Source of the DNA: Variovorax sp. MHTC-1
GTDB taxonomy: Bacteria > Pseudomonadota > Gammaproteobacteria > Burkholderiales > Burkholderiaceae_C
DNA length: 64,000 nt
Direction: 5' to 3'
NCBI RefSeq assembly: GCF_003984645.1
Contig: NZ_RWKI01000004.1
Location: forward strand, 310,001 to 374,000
Shown here: positions 47,379-56,252 of the stretch, in pieces
Layout: each line of letters begins with the position of its first letter
Numbering within the stretch: the stretch's first letter is position 1
Position numbers and translations under genes: made by a program
The notes under the pieces: model-generated
What the model was told of the DNA's origin: nothing
Seen by the model: the letters and a program-made list of their open reading frames with translations, nothing else
Database searches by the model: none

Positions 47379-48302
47379 ATGTTCCCCTCCATTGCCGGCA
47401 GCACCGACCTCTACCTGATCCCCGGCGATCCGGTGACAAACGTGCGCTTGCCGCGCATGTTCAACAGCGTCTTCGAGCGCTTCGGCATCGACGCCGTGAT
47501 GGCGCCGGTGCAGGTGGCGACGCGCGACTTCGCCGTTTTCGTCAAGGCCGCCTTCCTCGCCAGGAACGTGCGCGGCATGGTGATCGCGCCGCCGCACAAG
47601 CCGCGGGTGGTGGACCTGCTCGACGGCGCCGGCCTGTTCGGCCGCGTCGCCGGCTCCGTCAACGTGGTGCGGCGCATCGCCAACGGCGAGCTCGAGGGCG
47701 ATCTCTTCGACGGCGAGGGCCTGCTGGGCGCGCTGGACCACTACAACATCCCGTTCCGCGGCAAGCGGGTGCTGATCCTCGGCGCCGGCGTCAGCGCCGC
47801 GGCCATCGGCGTCGCGCTGGCCGAGGGCGGCACGGTCAACGGCGCCGAGCACATCGCCTTCCACGACATCTCGGCCGGCAAGGCGGCAGGGGTCGCGGCC
47901 AAGCTCGACGCCTTCTTCGACGCGACCACGGTCGCGGTCGACAGCAGCGATCCCGAAGGCTACGACCTGGTCATCAACGCCACACCGCTGGGCCTGAAGG
48001 AGGGCGATGCCCTGCCGGTGGACGTGGCCCGCATGGAGGCGCACGCGGCGCTGTTCGACATCCTGCTGCGCAACCAGCCCACGCCGCTGGTGCGCGCCGT
48101 CCGTGCGCGCGGGCTCAATGCGCAGGCCGGCTTCGAAATGCTGATCCAGCAGATGCCGTACTACCTCGACTACTTCGGCCATACGGCCGCGGCGCATGGC
48201 GTGCGCGACGACGCGCGCTTCCTGCGCGAGCTGATCTATCCGGACGCAATGGCTGCGGAAATCGACGCGCCGCTGCGCTACCACTCCGACAGCGTGGCCT
48301 GA
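47379..48302 (+). CDS. shikimate/quinate dehydrogenase-like protein 1
   Basis: This NAD(P)-dependent dehydrogenase of 307 residues has a Rossmann motif VLILGAGVSAAAIG near 131-144 and INATPLGLKEGDALP near 206-220. The catalytic pair is kept as Lys74 (APPHK) and Asp111 (GDLFDGEG). The usual SLSP shikimate-binding motif is replaced by NVRLP, and NTDG by LFDG, so the substrate may differ from shikimate. It is the first gene of the catabolic operon, with the PcaR-like box upstream. It probably oxidises a hydroaromatic acid to its 3-dehydro form. Confidence 0.8.
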   Translation: MFPSIAGSTDLYLIPGDPVTNVRLPRMFNSVFERFGIDAVMAPVQVATRDFAVFVKAAFLARNVRGMVIAPPHKPRVVDLLDGAGLFGRVAGSVNVVRRIANGELEGDLFDGEGLLGALDHYNIPFRGKRVLILGAGVSAAAIGVALAEGGTVNGAEHIAFHDISAGKAAGVAAKLDAFFDATTVAVDSSDPEGYDLVINATPLGLKEGDALPVDVARMEAHAALFDILLRNQPTPLVRAVRARGLNAQAGFEMLIQQMPYYLDYFGHTAAAHGVRDDARFLRELIYPDAMAAEIDAPLRYHSDSVA

Positions 48303-48309
48303 GGACGCC

Positions 48310-49191
48310 ATGGCCATCGCCCTCGACCGCTTCGGCTTCAACACCGTCACCATGGGCGGCGACCTCGGGCACAAGCTCGAGTGCATGAAGGCCGCGGGCT
48401 TTTCCGGCGTCGAGCTGTGGGCGCGCGACCTGATCGCCCATCCGGCCGGTGTCGAGAAGGCGGCCGAGCTGGTCAAGGCCAGCGGCCTCAAGGTGACCGA
48501 CTTCCAGCCGCTGCGCGACTTCGAATGCGCGCCCGATGCCATGCGGCCGCACCGGCTCGAGATGGCGCGCGAGCAGTTGCGCCAGATGGCGCTGGTCGGC
48601 GCCGACCTGCTGCTGGTGTGCTCCACCACCTCGCCGCTGGCCGTCGACGACCCCGAGCGCGCGGCCGAAGACTTGCGCACGCTCGCCACGCTGGCCACGC
48701 CGCTCAACATCCGCATTTGCTACGAGGCCCTGTCCTGGGGCCGCCACGTCAACCGCTGGCACCAGGCCTGGGACATCGTGAAGCGCTGCAACCGAGAGAA
48801 CGTCGGCCTCAATCTCGATTCCTTCCACATGTCGGTGCACGGCGACGACACGCCCGAGACGCTCGCGCAGCTGGCCGAAGTGCCGGTCGAGAAGATCTTC
48901 CTGGTGCAGCTGGCCGACTACTTCTTCGAATACAGCGACCGCCAGGCCGACATGATCGAGCTTGCGCGCCACCAGCGCCTGTTTCCGGGCGAGGGCCTGC
49001 ACGACGTGCGCGACCTGGTGCAGCTGCTCGAGGACAAGGGCTACCGCGGCCACTACACCTTCGAGGTGTTCAACGACGACTATGTGAATTCCGACCCCAT
49101 GGTGGTCGGCCAGCGCGCAATGAAGAGCGCGCGCTGGATCAGCGAGAGCCACGTGAGCACCAGCAATTCAACCCCAAGGAGACAAGCATGA
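48310..49191 (+). CDS. 3-dehydroshikimate dehydratase-like TIM-barrel enzyme
   Basis: This 293-residue protein of the AP-endonuclease-2/sugar-isomerase fold has the metal ligands of dehydroshikimate dehydratases: Glu139 (CYEAL), Asp170 (NLDSFH), His173, Gln200 (LVQLAD) and Glu252 (TFEVFNDDY). The enzyme would aromatise 3-dehydroshikimate to protocatechuate. The family also holds isomerases, but the pcaBCD genes in the same operon make the dehydratase role likely. It follows the dehydrogenase by 7 bp, and its stop overlaps the next ATG. Confidence 0.85.
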   Translation: MAIALDRFGFNTVTMGGDLGHKLECMKAAGFSGVELWARDLIAHPAGVEKAAELVKASGLKVTDFQPLRDFECAPDAMRPHRLEMAREQLRQMALVGADLLLVCSTTSPLAVDDPERAAEDLRTLATLATPLNIRICYEALSWGRHVNRWHQAWDIVKRCNRENVGLNLDSFHMSVHGDDTPETLAQLAEVPVEKIFLVQLADYFFEYSDRQADMIELARHQRLFPGEGLHDVRDLVQLLEDKGYRGHYTFEVFNDDYVNSDPMVVGQRAMKSARWISESHVSTSNSTPRRQA

Positions 49192-50354
49192 CCATCGTTC
49201 CATCGCGTCGCTTCGCGATCCAGCTCATCGCCGCCTGCGCGGTGGCCGCGGGCGCTTCCGGCGCCTTCGCGCAGAACACGATCAAGATCGTCAACATCGT
49301 CGAGCTCTCGGGCGGCGGCGCGACCGCCGGCACCAACTTCAAGAACGGCGTCGAGCTGGCGGTGAAGGAGATCAACGCCTCGGGCGGCATCCTCGGCAAG
49401 AAGATCGAGTCCAGCACCAGCGACACGCAGAGCAACCCCGGCGTCGCCAAGGGACTGACGCAGAAGGCGGTGGACAACGAGGTCTTCGCCATCTTCGGCC
49501 CGGTGTTCTCGGGCTCGATCATGGTCAGCATGGCCGAGAGCCGCCGCGCCGAGATTCCCAACTTCACCGGCGGCGAGGCGGCCAGCATCACGCAGCAGGG
49601 CAACAAGTACATCTTCCGCACCAGCTTCACGCAGACCACCGCGATGCCGAAGCTCGCGCGCTACATCGACCAACAGCTCAAGGCGAAGACGCTGGCCGTG
49701 ATCTACGTCAACAACGACTTCGGCAAGGGCGGCCTCGATTCGATGAAGAAGGCGCTGGCCGCCACGCCGGTGAAGATCGCGTCCGAGATCTCGACCGAGC
49801 CGGGCCAGATCGACTTTTCCGCCGCGGTGCTGCGCGCCAAGCAGAGCAATGCCGATGCGCTCTTCGCCTACAGCAACGAGGAAGAGTCGGCGCGCCTGCT
49901 GCGCGAGCTGCGCAAGCAGGGCTGGAGCAAGCCGGTCGTGGGCGAGACCACGCTCACCGGCCAGAAGGTGATCGACCTCGCGGGCGAGGCGGCCAACGGC
50001 GCGATCGCGCACGTGGGGCTCACGGTCGACGCGCCTAACCCGGCCATTCGCGCCTTCCGCGCCAAGTTCGAGAAGGAATACAAGTACGTCTCGGACCACA
50101 ACGGCATGAAGGGCTACTCGGGCGTCTACCTGCTCAAGGCCGCGATCGAGAAGGTCGGCAAGCTCGACCGCAAGGCCGTCGCCGCCGCGCTGCACGGCCT
50201 GAAGGTCAGCGCCGCGCAGCAGCCCGGCGTGCTGATGGACGTCAGCGTCGACGCCAACGGCGACCTCGACCGCGAGAGCTTCATGGTGGAAGTGAAGAAC
50301 GGCAAGCAGGAAGTGATCGCCACGTTGCCGGCCCTGGGCGCAGCCGCCAAGTAG
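49188..50354 (+). CDS. Liv-type ABC importer binding protein
   Basis: This 388-residue periplasmic protein has a signal peptide of about 28 residues (RRFAIQLIAACAVAAGASGA). The Peripla_BP_6 fold shows IKIVNIVELSGGGATAGTNF, then GIFGPVFSG-like FAIFGPVFSGSIMVSMAE and VIYVNNDFGKGGLDSMKKAL. Relatives bind branched-chain amino acids or aromatic acids; here the operon suggests an aromatic or hydroaromatic acid. The start overlaps the preceding stop (ATGA). Confidence 0.9.
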   Translation: MTIVPSRRFAIQLIAACAVAAGASGAFAQNTIKIVNIVELSGGGATAGTNFKNGVELAVKEINASGGILGKKIESSTSDTQSNPGVAKGLTQKAVDNEVFAIFGPVFSGSIMVSMAESRRAEIPNFTGGEAASITQQGNKYIFRTSFTQTTAMPKLARYIDQQLKAKTLAVIYVNNDFGKGGLDSMKKALAATPVKIASEISTEPGQIDFSAAVLRAKQSNADALFAYSNEEESARLLRELRKQGWSKPVVGETTLTGQKVIDLAGEAANGAIAHVGLTVDAPNPAIRAFRAKFEKEYKYVSDHNGMKGYSGVYLLKAAIEKVGKLDRKAVAAALHGLKVSAAQQPGVLMDVSVDANGDLDRESFMVEVKNGKQEVIATLPALGAAAK

Positions 50355-50360
50355 CCTCGC

Positions 50361-51236
50361 ATGACGGACTTCATCCAGCTCTTCATGAGCGGGCTGGCCA
50401 CCGGCAGCATCTATGCGCTGGCCGCGCTGGGCTTCACGCTGCTGTGGCAGGCCAGCGGCACCATCAACTTCGCGCAGGGCGAGTTCGTGATGCTGCCGGC
50501 CTTCGCGATGCTCGCCTTCATGTCCTTCGGCGCGCCGCTCCCCGTGAGCTTCGTGCTGACGATCGTGGTGGCGGTCTTCGTGCTGGGCTGGCTCTTCAAG
50601 CGCGGCCTGGTCGACCCGCTGTTCAAGTTCGGGATGATGCCGATCGTGGTGGCCACCATCGGCCTGTCGATCGCGCTGCGCAACGGCGTGCGCGCCGGCT
50701 ACAGCGCCGAGGCCCATCCGTTCCCGAGCCTCTTCGCCGACAAGCTCTTCAACGTGGCGGGCGTGACCGTCACGATGGCCGACCTCGGCACCTTCGGGCT
50801 GGCGGTGGCGATCGTGCTGGCCACGCAGGCCTTCATCTCGAAGACCGTGACCGGCCGCGCGATGCAGGCGGTGGCGCAGAACACCGAGAGCGCGAGCGTG
50901 CTGGGCATCAACGTGCCGCGCATGATCTTCTACACCTTCGCCATCAATGCGGCGCTGGCGGTGGCGGCGGCGCTGCTGGTCACGCCCACCTACCTCGCCA
51001 AGTTCGACATGGGCGAGGGCCTGGGTACCAAGGCCTTCTTCGCGGCCATCATCGGCGGCTTCAACAATTCGCGCGGCGCGCTGCTCGGCGGCCTGATCGT
51101 CGGCGTGGCGGAGAACCTGGCCTCGGCCTATATCTCGCCGGCCTACAAGGACGCGGTGGCGCTCGTCATCTTCATGGTCGTGATCCTGTTCAAGCCGCAG
51201 GGCCTCTTGGGCAAGAAAGAGGAGCGCAAGGTATGA
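50361..51236 (+). CDS. Liv-type ABC importer permease (LivH-like)
   Basis: This 291-residue permease has about eight helices. It begins MTDFIQLFMSGLATGSIYAL and contains GTINFAQGEFVMLPAFA, VAQNTESASVLGINVPRM and AAIIGGFNNSRGALLGGLIV, the standard LivH landmarks. It forms the channel with the next gene product. It starts 6 bp after the binding protein and overlaps the next gene by 4 bp. Confidence 0.93.
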   Translation: MTDFIQLFMSGLATGSIYALAALGFTLLWQASGTINFAQGEFVMLPAFAMLAFMSFGAPLPVSFVLTIVVAVFVLGWLFKRGLVDPLFKFGMMPIVVATIGLSIALRNGVRAGYSAEAHPFPSLFADKLFNVAGVTVTMADLGTFGLAVAIVLATQAFISKTVTGRAMQAVAQNTESASVLGINVPRMIFYTFAINAALAVAAALLVTPTYLAKFDMGEGLGTKAFFAAIIGGFNNSRGALLGGLIVGVAENLASAYISPAYKDAVALVIFMVVILFKPQGLLGKKEERKV

Positions 51237-52228
51237 AGAAGACGCATCTCGCGCTGATGGCCGCGGCTGCGGCCGCGCTGCTGGTCGCGCCCAACTTCCT
51301 CAAGAACTACGGCATCTACCTGCTGAGCTACTGGCTGGTGTTCATCATCGCCACCATGGGGCTCAACCTGACGGTGGGCTATGCGGGCCAGAAATCGCTG
51401 GGCCATGCGGCCTTCTTCGGCATCGGCGCCTACACGGTGGCGATCCTCATGAAGGCCGGCATCAGCTTTTGGCTCGGCCTGCCCGCGGCGGCGCTCTTGT
51501 GCTTCGCGGTCGGCCTGGCGCTGGGCTTTCCGGCGCTGCGCGTGCAGGCGATCTACCTCGCCTTCGCCACGCTGGGCTTCAATACCGCGGTCTGGCTCCT
51601 GATGCGCAACGAGGAGTGGCTGACCGGCGGCACCTTCGGCATCAACAACATCCCGCGGCCCGAGCTGGCCGGGCTGTCGCTGGAGGGCAACCTGGCCTAC
51701 TACTACTTCGTGCTGGCCGTCGCCGTGCTGCTCGCGCTGCTGCTGTGGGGGCTCTTGCGATCGCCCTGGGGCAAGGCCTTCACCGCGCTGCGCGACAACC
51801 CGATCCGGGCCGAGAGCCTGGGGATCAGCGTGCGCAGCTACACCTTGCTGAGCTTTGCCATCGGCGCCGCCTACGCGGGCATCGCCGGCGCGCTGTTCGC
51901 CTCGCTGGTGCAGTTCATCGAGCCGGCGCCCTTCACCGTGGCGGCCTCGATCATGATGTACCTGATGGTGGTGGTTGGCGGCCCCGGCTACTTCTGGGGG
52001 CCGGTGCTCGGCGCGGCCGTCGGCGTGATCGTGCCCGAATGGCTGCGCGACGTGCCCGGAGTGGCCGACTGGTACCTGCCGCTGTTCGGCGCTGCCGTGG
52101 TGGTGCTGATGGTCTGGCTGCCGGACGGATTGCTCTCGATCCCCGATCGCATCCGGGCGCGGCGCGAGGCGCGCGAAGCCTCGGCCGCGCGATCGGCGGC
52201 TGCCGCGAGCATGGGAGCCATCACATGA
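51233..52228 (+). CDS. Liv-type ABC importer permease (LivM-like)
   Basis: This 331-residue permease has about nine helices, with LNLTVGYAGQKSLGHAAFFG near residue 45, the cytoplasmic loop TALRDNPIRAESLGISVRSY and VVVGGPGYFWGPVLGAAVGV near 245. The C-terminal tail is Ala/Arg-rich. It overlaps both neighbours by 4 bp, so the transporter genes are tightly coupled. Confidence 0.93.
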   Translation: MKKTHLALMAAAAAALLVAPNFLKNYGIYLLSYWLVFIIATMGLNLTVGYAGQKSLGHAAFFGIGAYTVAILMKAGISFWLGLPAAALLCFAVGLALGFPALRVQAIYLAFATLGFNTAVWLLMRNEEWLTGGTFGINNIPRPELAGLSLEGNLAYYYFVLAVAVLLALLLWGLLRSPWGKAFTALRDNPIRAESLGISVRSYTLLSFAIGAAYAGIAGALFASLVQFIEPAPFTVAASIMMYLMVVVGGPGYFWGPVLGAAVGVIVPEWLRDVPGVADWYLPLFGAAVVVLMVWLPDGLLSIPDRIRARREAREASAARSAAAASMGAIT

Positions 52229-53010
52229 GCGCCGTACTTGCGGAGGCCATCGTGCCTGAGCAGCAGGTCGTGCCGGTACTTCGCGTGAGCGATCTCAAGA
52301 AGGCCTACGGCGCCATCCAGGCCGTCGCCGGCGTGAGCTTCGAAGTGCGCCCCGGCGAGATCTTCGGCGTGATCGGCCCCAACGGCTCGGGCAAGACCAC
52401 GCTCTTCAACAGCATGCTGGGCCAGATCGCGCCCGATGCCGGCCGCATCGAGCTCAAGGGCGAGGACGTGACCAAGCTGGGTCCGCTCGAACTCAACCGG
52501 CGCGGCGTCGGCCGCACCTTCCAGACGCTGCAGGTGTTCGGCAAGATGACGGTGCGCGAGAACCTGATCGTCGCCGCGCAGGAGCACCAGGGCAGCATGT
52601 GGAGCCGCATGTTCGCGCCCGGCGACTCGGGCCTGGGGCCGAAGGCCGACGCGCTGATCGACCAATTCCGCATCCGCCACGTCGCGAACAAGAAAGCCGG
52701 CACGCTCTCCTACGGCCAGCAGAAGCTGGTGGACATCGGCATGGCCTTCATGAGCGAGCCCGACCTGGTGCTGCTCGACGAGCCGTGCGCGGGCGTCAAT
52801 CCCAGCCTGGTCGGCGGACTCTCGACCCTGCTGAAGGACCTGAACCGCACGCGCCGCGGCAGCTTCGTCGTGATCGAGCACAACATGGACTTCGTGATGG
52901 ACCTGTGCCACCGCATCATGGTGATGGTCGAGGGCAGGGTGATGGCGATCGGCACGCCGGCCGAGATTCGCGCCAACAAGCAAGTTCTTGATGCCTACCT
53001 CGGGAATTGA
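52225..53010 (+). CDS. Liv-type ABC importer ATPase (LivG-like)
   Basis: This 261-residue ATPase has Walker A GPNGSGKTT, signature LSYGQQKLVDIGMA, Walker B LVLLDEPCAGVNPSL and H-loop VIEHNMDFV, all intact. LSYGQQK is the usual LivG form of the signature. It starts inside the permease stop codon, and 2 bp separate its stop from the LivF ATG. Confidence 0.93.
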   Translation: MSAVLAEAIVPEQQVVPVLRVSDLKKAYGAIQAVAGVSFEVRPGEIFGVIGPNGSGKTTLFNSMLGQIAPDAGRIELKGEDVTKLGPLELNRRGVGRTFQTLQVFGKMTVRENLIVAAQEHQGSMWSRMFAPGDSGLGPKADALIDQFRIRHVANKKAGTLSYGQQKLVDIGMAFMSEPDLVLLDEPCAGVNPSLVGGLSTLLKDLNRTRRGSFVVIEHNMDFVMDLCHRIMVMVEGRVMAIGTPAEIRANKQVLDAYLGN

Positions 53011-53012
53011 TC

Positions 53013-53756
53013 ATGACCACCACCGACACCTGCATCGAGTTCGACAACGTGCTGGCGGGCTACAAGGATTTCATGATCCTCAACAACCTGTCCTTCAAGG
53101 CCAGGCGCGGCAAGATCACGCTGCTGCTCGGGCCCAACGGCGCAGGCAAGTCGACCGTGCTCAAGACGCTGTTCGGCCTGCTCAAGGTGCGCAACGGACG
53201 GATCCTGCTCGACGGCCAGGACATCAGCGGCGCCAGTCCGAAGGACCTGCTGGTGAAGCACGGCATCGCCTTCGTGCCGCAGGGGCGCAACCTGTTCGGC
53301 CAGTTGACGGCCTACGAGAACCTCGAGCTCGGCGGCATCACGCTGGGCATGAAGACCACGCACGAGCGCATCCCCGAAGTGCTCGAGCTTTTTCCGCGCG
53401 TGAAGGAGCGCATGCACAGCGCGGCCGCCACGCTCTCCGGCGGCGAGCAGAAGCAGCTCGAGGTCGGCCGTGCACTGCTGCTGCGGCCCAAGGTGCTCCT
53501 GATCGACGAGCCCTCGATCGGCCTGTCGCCGATCGTGGTGCAGGACGTGTTCAGGCTGCTGCGCAAGCTTGCCGACCAGGGCACCACGGTGCTGATGGTC
53601 GAGCAGAACGTGAAGAGCGCGCTGAAGATGGCCGACGAGGCCATCGCACTCGAATCGGGCCGGCTGGTGCTGCACAAGCCGGCCTCCGAGCTGCTGGCCG
53701 ATCCGAACATCGAACGCCTGTTCCTCGGTGGCGCGCCTGCCGCGGCGCCGGTCTGA
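53013..53756 (+). CDS. Liv-type ABC importer ATPase (LivF-like)
   Basis: This 247-residue ATPase has Walker A GPNGAGKST, signature LSGGEQKQLEVGRA, Walker B VLLIDEPSIGLSP and H-loop MVEQNVKSAL (Gln in the histidine position, as is common in LivF). The ATG at 53013 is preferred over a TTG at 53007. With the four genes upstream it completes a five-component importer placed between the dehydratase and the second dehydrogenase. Confidence 0.93.
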   Translation: MTTTDTCIEFDNVLAGYKDFMILNNLSFKARRGKITLLLGPNGAGKSTVLKTLFGLLKVRNGRILLDGQDISGASPKDLLVKHGIAFVPQGRNLFGQLTAYENLELGGITLGMKTTHERIPEVLELFPRVKERMHSAAATLSGGEQKQLEVGRALLLRPKVLLIDEPSIGLSPIVVQDVFRLLRKLADQGTTVLMVEQNVKSALKMADEAIALESGRLVLHKPASELLADPNIERLFLGGAPAAAPV

Positions 53757-53775
53757 TCCCTATCGAAAGCCACGC

Positions 53776-54609
53776 ATGATTTCCGGCAAGACCACCCTCA
53801 TCGCCCATCTCGGCTACCCCACCGCGAGCTTCAAGGCGCCGATGATCTACAACCCCTGGTTCGAGCAGCAGGCCATCGACGCGGTGGTGGTGCCGATGGG
53901 CATCAAGGCCGAGGACTATGCGGCGGCCTTCGCATCGCTGTTCCGCCTTACCAACATCCGCGGCGCGCTGGTGACCATGCCGCACAAGATCACGACCATG
54001 GATCTGGTCGACGAGCTGACGCCGGCCGCCAGGATCGCGGGCGCCTGCAACGCGGTGCTGAAGCGCGAGGACGGCCGGCTCGTGGGCGACCAGTTCGACG
54101 GTGCCGGCTTCGTGCGCGGCGTGCTGCGCAAGGGCCGCGCGCTCGAGGGCGCGCGCGTGCTGGTGTCGGGCTGCGGGGGCGTCGGCTCGGCCATCGCCGC
54201 CTCGCTGGCCGCGGCCGGCGTCGCGCAGCTTTCGCTGTTCGATGCCAACGCGGCGTCGGCGAAAGCGCTCGCGGGCCGGCTCACCACGCACTACCCGAAG
54301 CTGGGCGTCGCCACCGGCTCCTGCGACCCCGCCGGCTACGACGTGGTGGTCAATGCCACGCCGCTCGGCATGAAGGAGGGCGATGCGCTACCCTTCGATG
54401 TCGATCGCATCGCGCCCACCACCTTCGTCGGCGAGGTCGTGATGAAATCCGAGTACACCCCGCTTCTGCGGGCCGCGCGCGACAAGGGCTGCGCGGTCCA
54501 GATCGGCACCGACATGCTGTTCGAAATGATCCCTGCGTACCTCGAATTCTTCGGTTTCGGCACCGCCACGCCGGAAGAGCTGCGGGCCGTGGCGAAGATC
54601 GCCTATTGA
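53776..54609 (+). CDS. shikimate/quinate dehydrogenase-like protein 2
   Basis: This second SDH-fold protein (277 residues) has catalytic Lys71 (VTMPHK) and Asp108 (GDQFDGAG), Rossmann motif VLVSGCGGVGSAIAAS and VVNATPLGMKEGDALPF. It lacks the SLSP motif (SFKAP instead) and the Asn-Thr of NTDG. It is only distantly like protein 1 apart from these segments, so the two may handle different substrates (for example quinate and shikimate) or act as a heteromer. It precedes pcaB by 12 bp. Confidence 0.8.
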   Translation: MISGKTTLIAHLGYPTASFKAPMIYNPWFEQQAIDAVVVPMGIKAEDYAAAFASLFRLTNIRGALVTMPHKITTMDLVDELTPAARIAGACNAVLKREDGRLVGDQFDGAGFVRGVLRKGRALEGARVLVSGCGGVGSAIAASLAAAGVAQLSLFDANAASAKALAGRLTTHYPKLGVATGSCDPAGYDVVVNATPLGMKEGDALPFDVDRIAPTTFVGEVVMKSEYTPLLRAARDKGCAVQIGTDMLFEMIPAYLEFFGFGTATPEELRAVAKIAY

Positions 54610-54621
54610 GCAGAACTCGCC

Positions 54622-55833
54622 ATGAGCATCTTCGAGGGCTTCCTCTCCACCTCCGAAACCCTGGCCGCCTTCAGCGACCACAACTTCGTCGGCGCGATGC
54701 TGCGCTTCGAGGCCGCGCTCGCGCGCGCGCAGGCGGCCGAGGGCCTCATTCCGGAATCGGCAGCGCATTCGATCGCCGGCAGCTGCAAGGTCGAGCTGTT
54801 CGATGTCGCCAAGATCGTGCGCGACAGCGGCCGCGCCGGCAGCGTGGCGATCCCGCTGGTCAAGAGCTTGAAGGAGGCGGTGGGATTGTTCAATGCCGAG
54901 GCGGTGCCCTACGTGCATTTCGGCAGCACCAGCCAGGACGTGATCGACAGCGCGATGGCGCTGGTTACGCGCGAGGCAGTGGCGCTGGTCGAGGCCGACC
55001 TGCTGAAGGCGGCGCAGGCGCTGCTTGCGCATGCCAAGCGCCACGCCGCGACGCCGATCCTCGCGCGCACGCTGATGCAGCCGGCCTCTGTCACCAGCTT
55101 CGGGCTCAAGTGCGCCGGCTGGGCCGCGCCGCTGGTGCGCAGCCGCGCGCGGCTGGCCGAGGCCGCGCGCCGCGCACTGCAGCTGCAGCTCGGCGGTGCG
55201 GTGGGCACGCTGGCGCAGATGAACGGGCAGGGGCCGGCGGTGCGGCAGCGCATGGCCGAGGAGCTGGGTCTCGGCGATCCGGGCTCGACCTGGCACACCC
55301 AGCGCGACGAATGGATCGCGCTCGGCTGCGAGTTGGCGCTCATGGTCGGCAGCCTCGGCAAGATCGCGAAGGACATCGCGCTCATGGGCCAGTACGAAGT
55401 CGGCGAACTGGCCGAGCCCAGCGAGCCCGGGCGCGGCGGCTCCTCGGCGATGCCGCACAAGCGCAACCCGGTGGCCTCGATGGTGGCGCTGGCGGCCGCG
55501 CAGCGCGCGCCGCAGCGCGTGGCTGCCTTGCTGGCCGCGATGCCGCAGGAGCACGAGCGCGCGCTCGGCGCCTGGCAGGCCGAGCTGGGCGAGTGGCCCC
55601 AGCTGCTGATGTCCGCCCACGGCAGCGTCCGCGCGCTGGCCGGCGCCTTGCCCGGCCTGCAGATCGATGCGGCGCGCATGCGTGCCAACATCGACCGGCT
55701 GCGTGCGGAACTTCCGAGCGAAGCCGCGGACGAATGGTTTGATCCGGCACTCGCCGAGCCGGCCGGCACCATCGCGCTGGCGCAGGTCAAGGCCTTGCAA
55801 TCCCAACTCGACACACGAAATACTGCACGATGA
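54622..55833 (+). CDS. pcaB: 3-carboxy-cis,cis-muconate cycloisomerase
   Basis: This fumarase/aspartase-superfamily enzyme (403 residues) cyclises 3-carboxymuconate to 4-carboxymuconolactone in the protocatechuate branch. The superfamily signature GSSAMPHKRNP is near residues 272-283, and FGSTSQDVIDSAMAL near 100. It is followed by pcaC and pcaD with 4-bp ATGA overlaps, a gene order that supports the call. Its substrate must come from a protocatechuate 3,4-dioxygenase encoded elsewhere. Confidence 0.93.
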   Translation: MSIFEGFLSTSETLAAFSDHNFVGAMLRFEAALARAQAAEGLIPESAAHSIAGSCKVELFDVAKIVRDSGRAGSVAIPLVKSLKEAVGLFNAEAVPYVHFGSTSQDVIDSAMALVTREAVALVEADLLKAAQALLAHAKRHAATPILARTLMQPASVTSFGLKCAGWAAPLVRSRARLAEAARRALQLQLGGAVGTLAQMNGQGPAVRQRMAEELGLGDPGSTWHTQRDEWIALGCELALMVGSLGKIAKDIALMGQYEVGELAEPSEPGRGGSSAMPHKRNPVASMVALAAAQRAPQRVAALLAAMPQEHERALGAWQAELGEWPQLLMSAHGSVRALAGALPGLQIDAARMRANIDRLRAELPSEAADEWFDPALAEPAGTIALAQVKALQSQLDTRNTAR

Positions 55834-56252
55834 CTTCCCCCGACTACGAAGCCGGTCTACTCAACCGCCGCCGCATCCTCGGCGACGCCTGGGTCGACAA
55901 GTCGCTGGCCAACCGCAATGCCTTCAACAGCGAGTTCCAGGAGCTGATCACGCGCCATGCATGGAACGACATCTGGGGCCGTCCGGCGCTGGGCGACAAG
56001 ACACGCCGCTTCATGGTGCTGTCGATGATGCTGGGCATCCACGCGTATGAAGAATTCGCGATGCACATGCGCGCCGCGCTCGACGGGCCGCCGGAATCGC
56101 GGCTCTCGCCCGAGGAGATCAAGGAAGTGATCATGATGGCCGCCATCTACTGCGGCGTGCCGGTGGCCAACCACGCCTTCGGCATTGCCACCGGCATCCT
56201 GCGCGAGAAAGGCCTGCTCGAAGAGATCAAAGCGATCGAAGGAAATCCATGA
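55830..56252 (+). CDS. pcaC: 4-carboxymuconolactone decarboxylase
   Basis: This 140-residue CMD-family enzyme decarboxylates 4-carboxymuconolactone to the 3-oxoadipate enol-lactone. Recognisable segments are NAFNSEFQELITRHAWNDIW, RPALGDKTRRFMVLSMMLGI and the late IYCGVPVANHAFGIA. It overlaps pcaB and pcaD by 4 bp each. Length and context fit the stand-alone PcaC rather than the fused PcaL. Confidence 0.95.
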   Translation: MTSPDYEAGLLNRRRILGDAWVDKSLANRNAFNSEFQELITRHAWNDIWGRPALGDKTRRFMVLSMMLGIHAYEEFAMHMRAALDGPPESRLSPEEIKEVIMMAAIYCGVPVANHAFGIATGILREKGLLEEIKAIEGNP

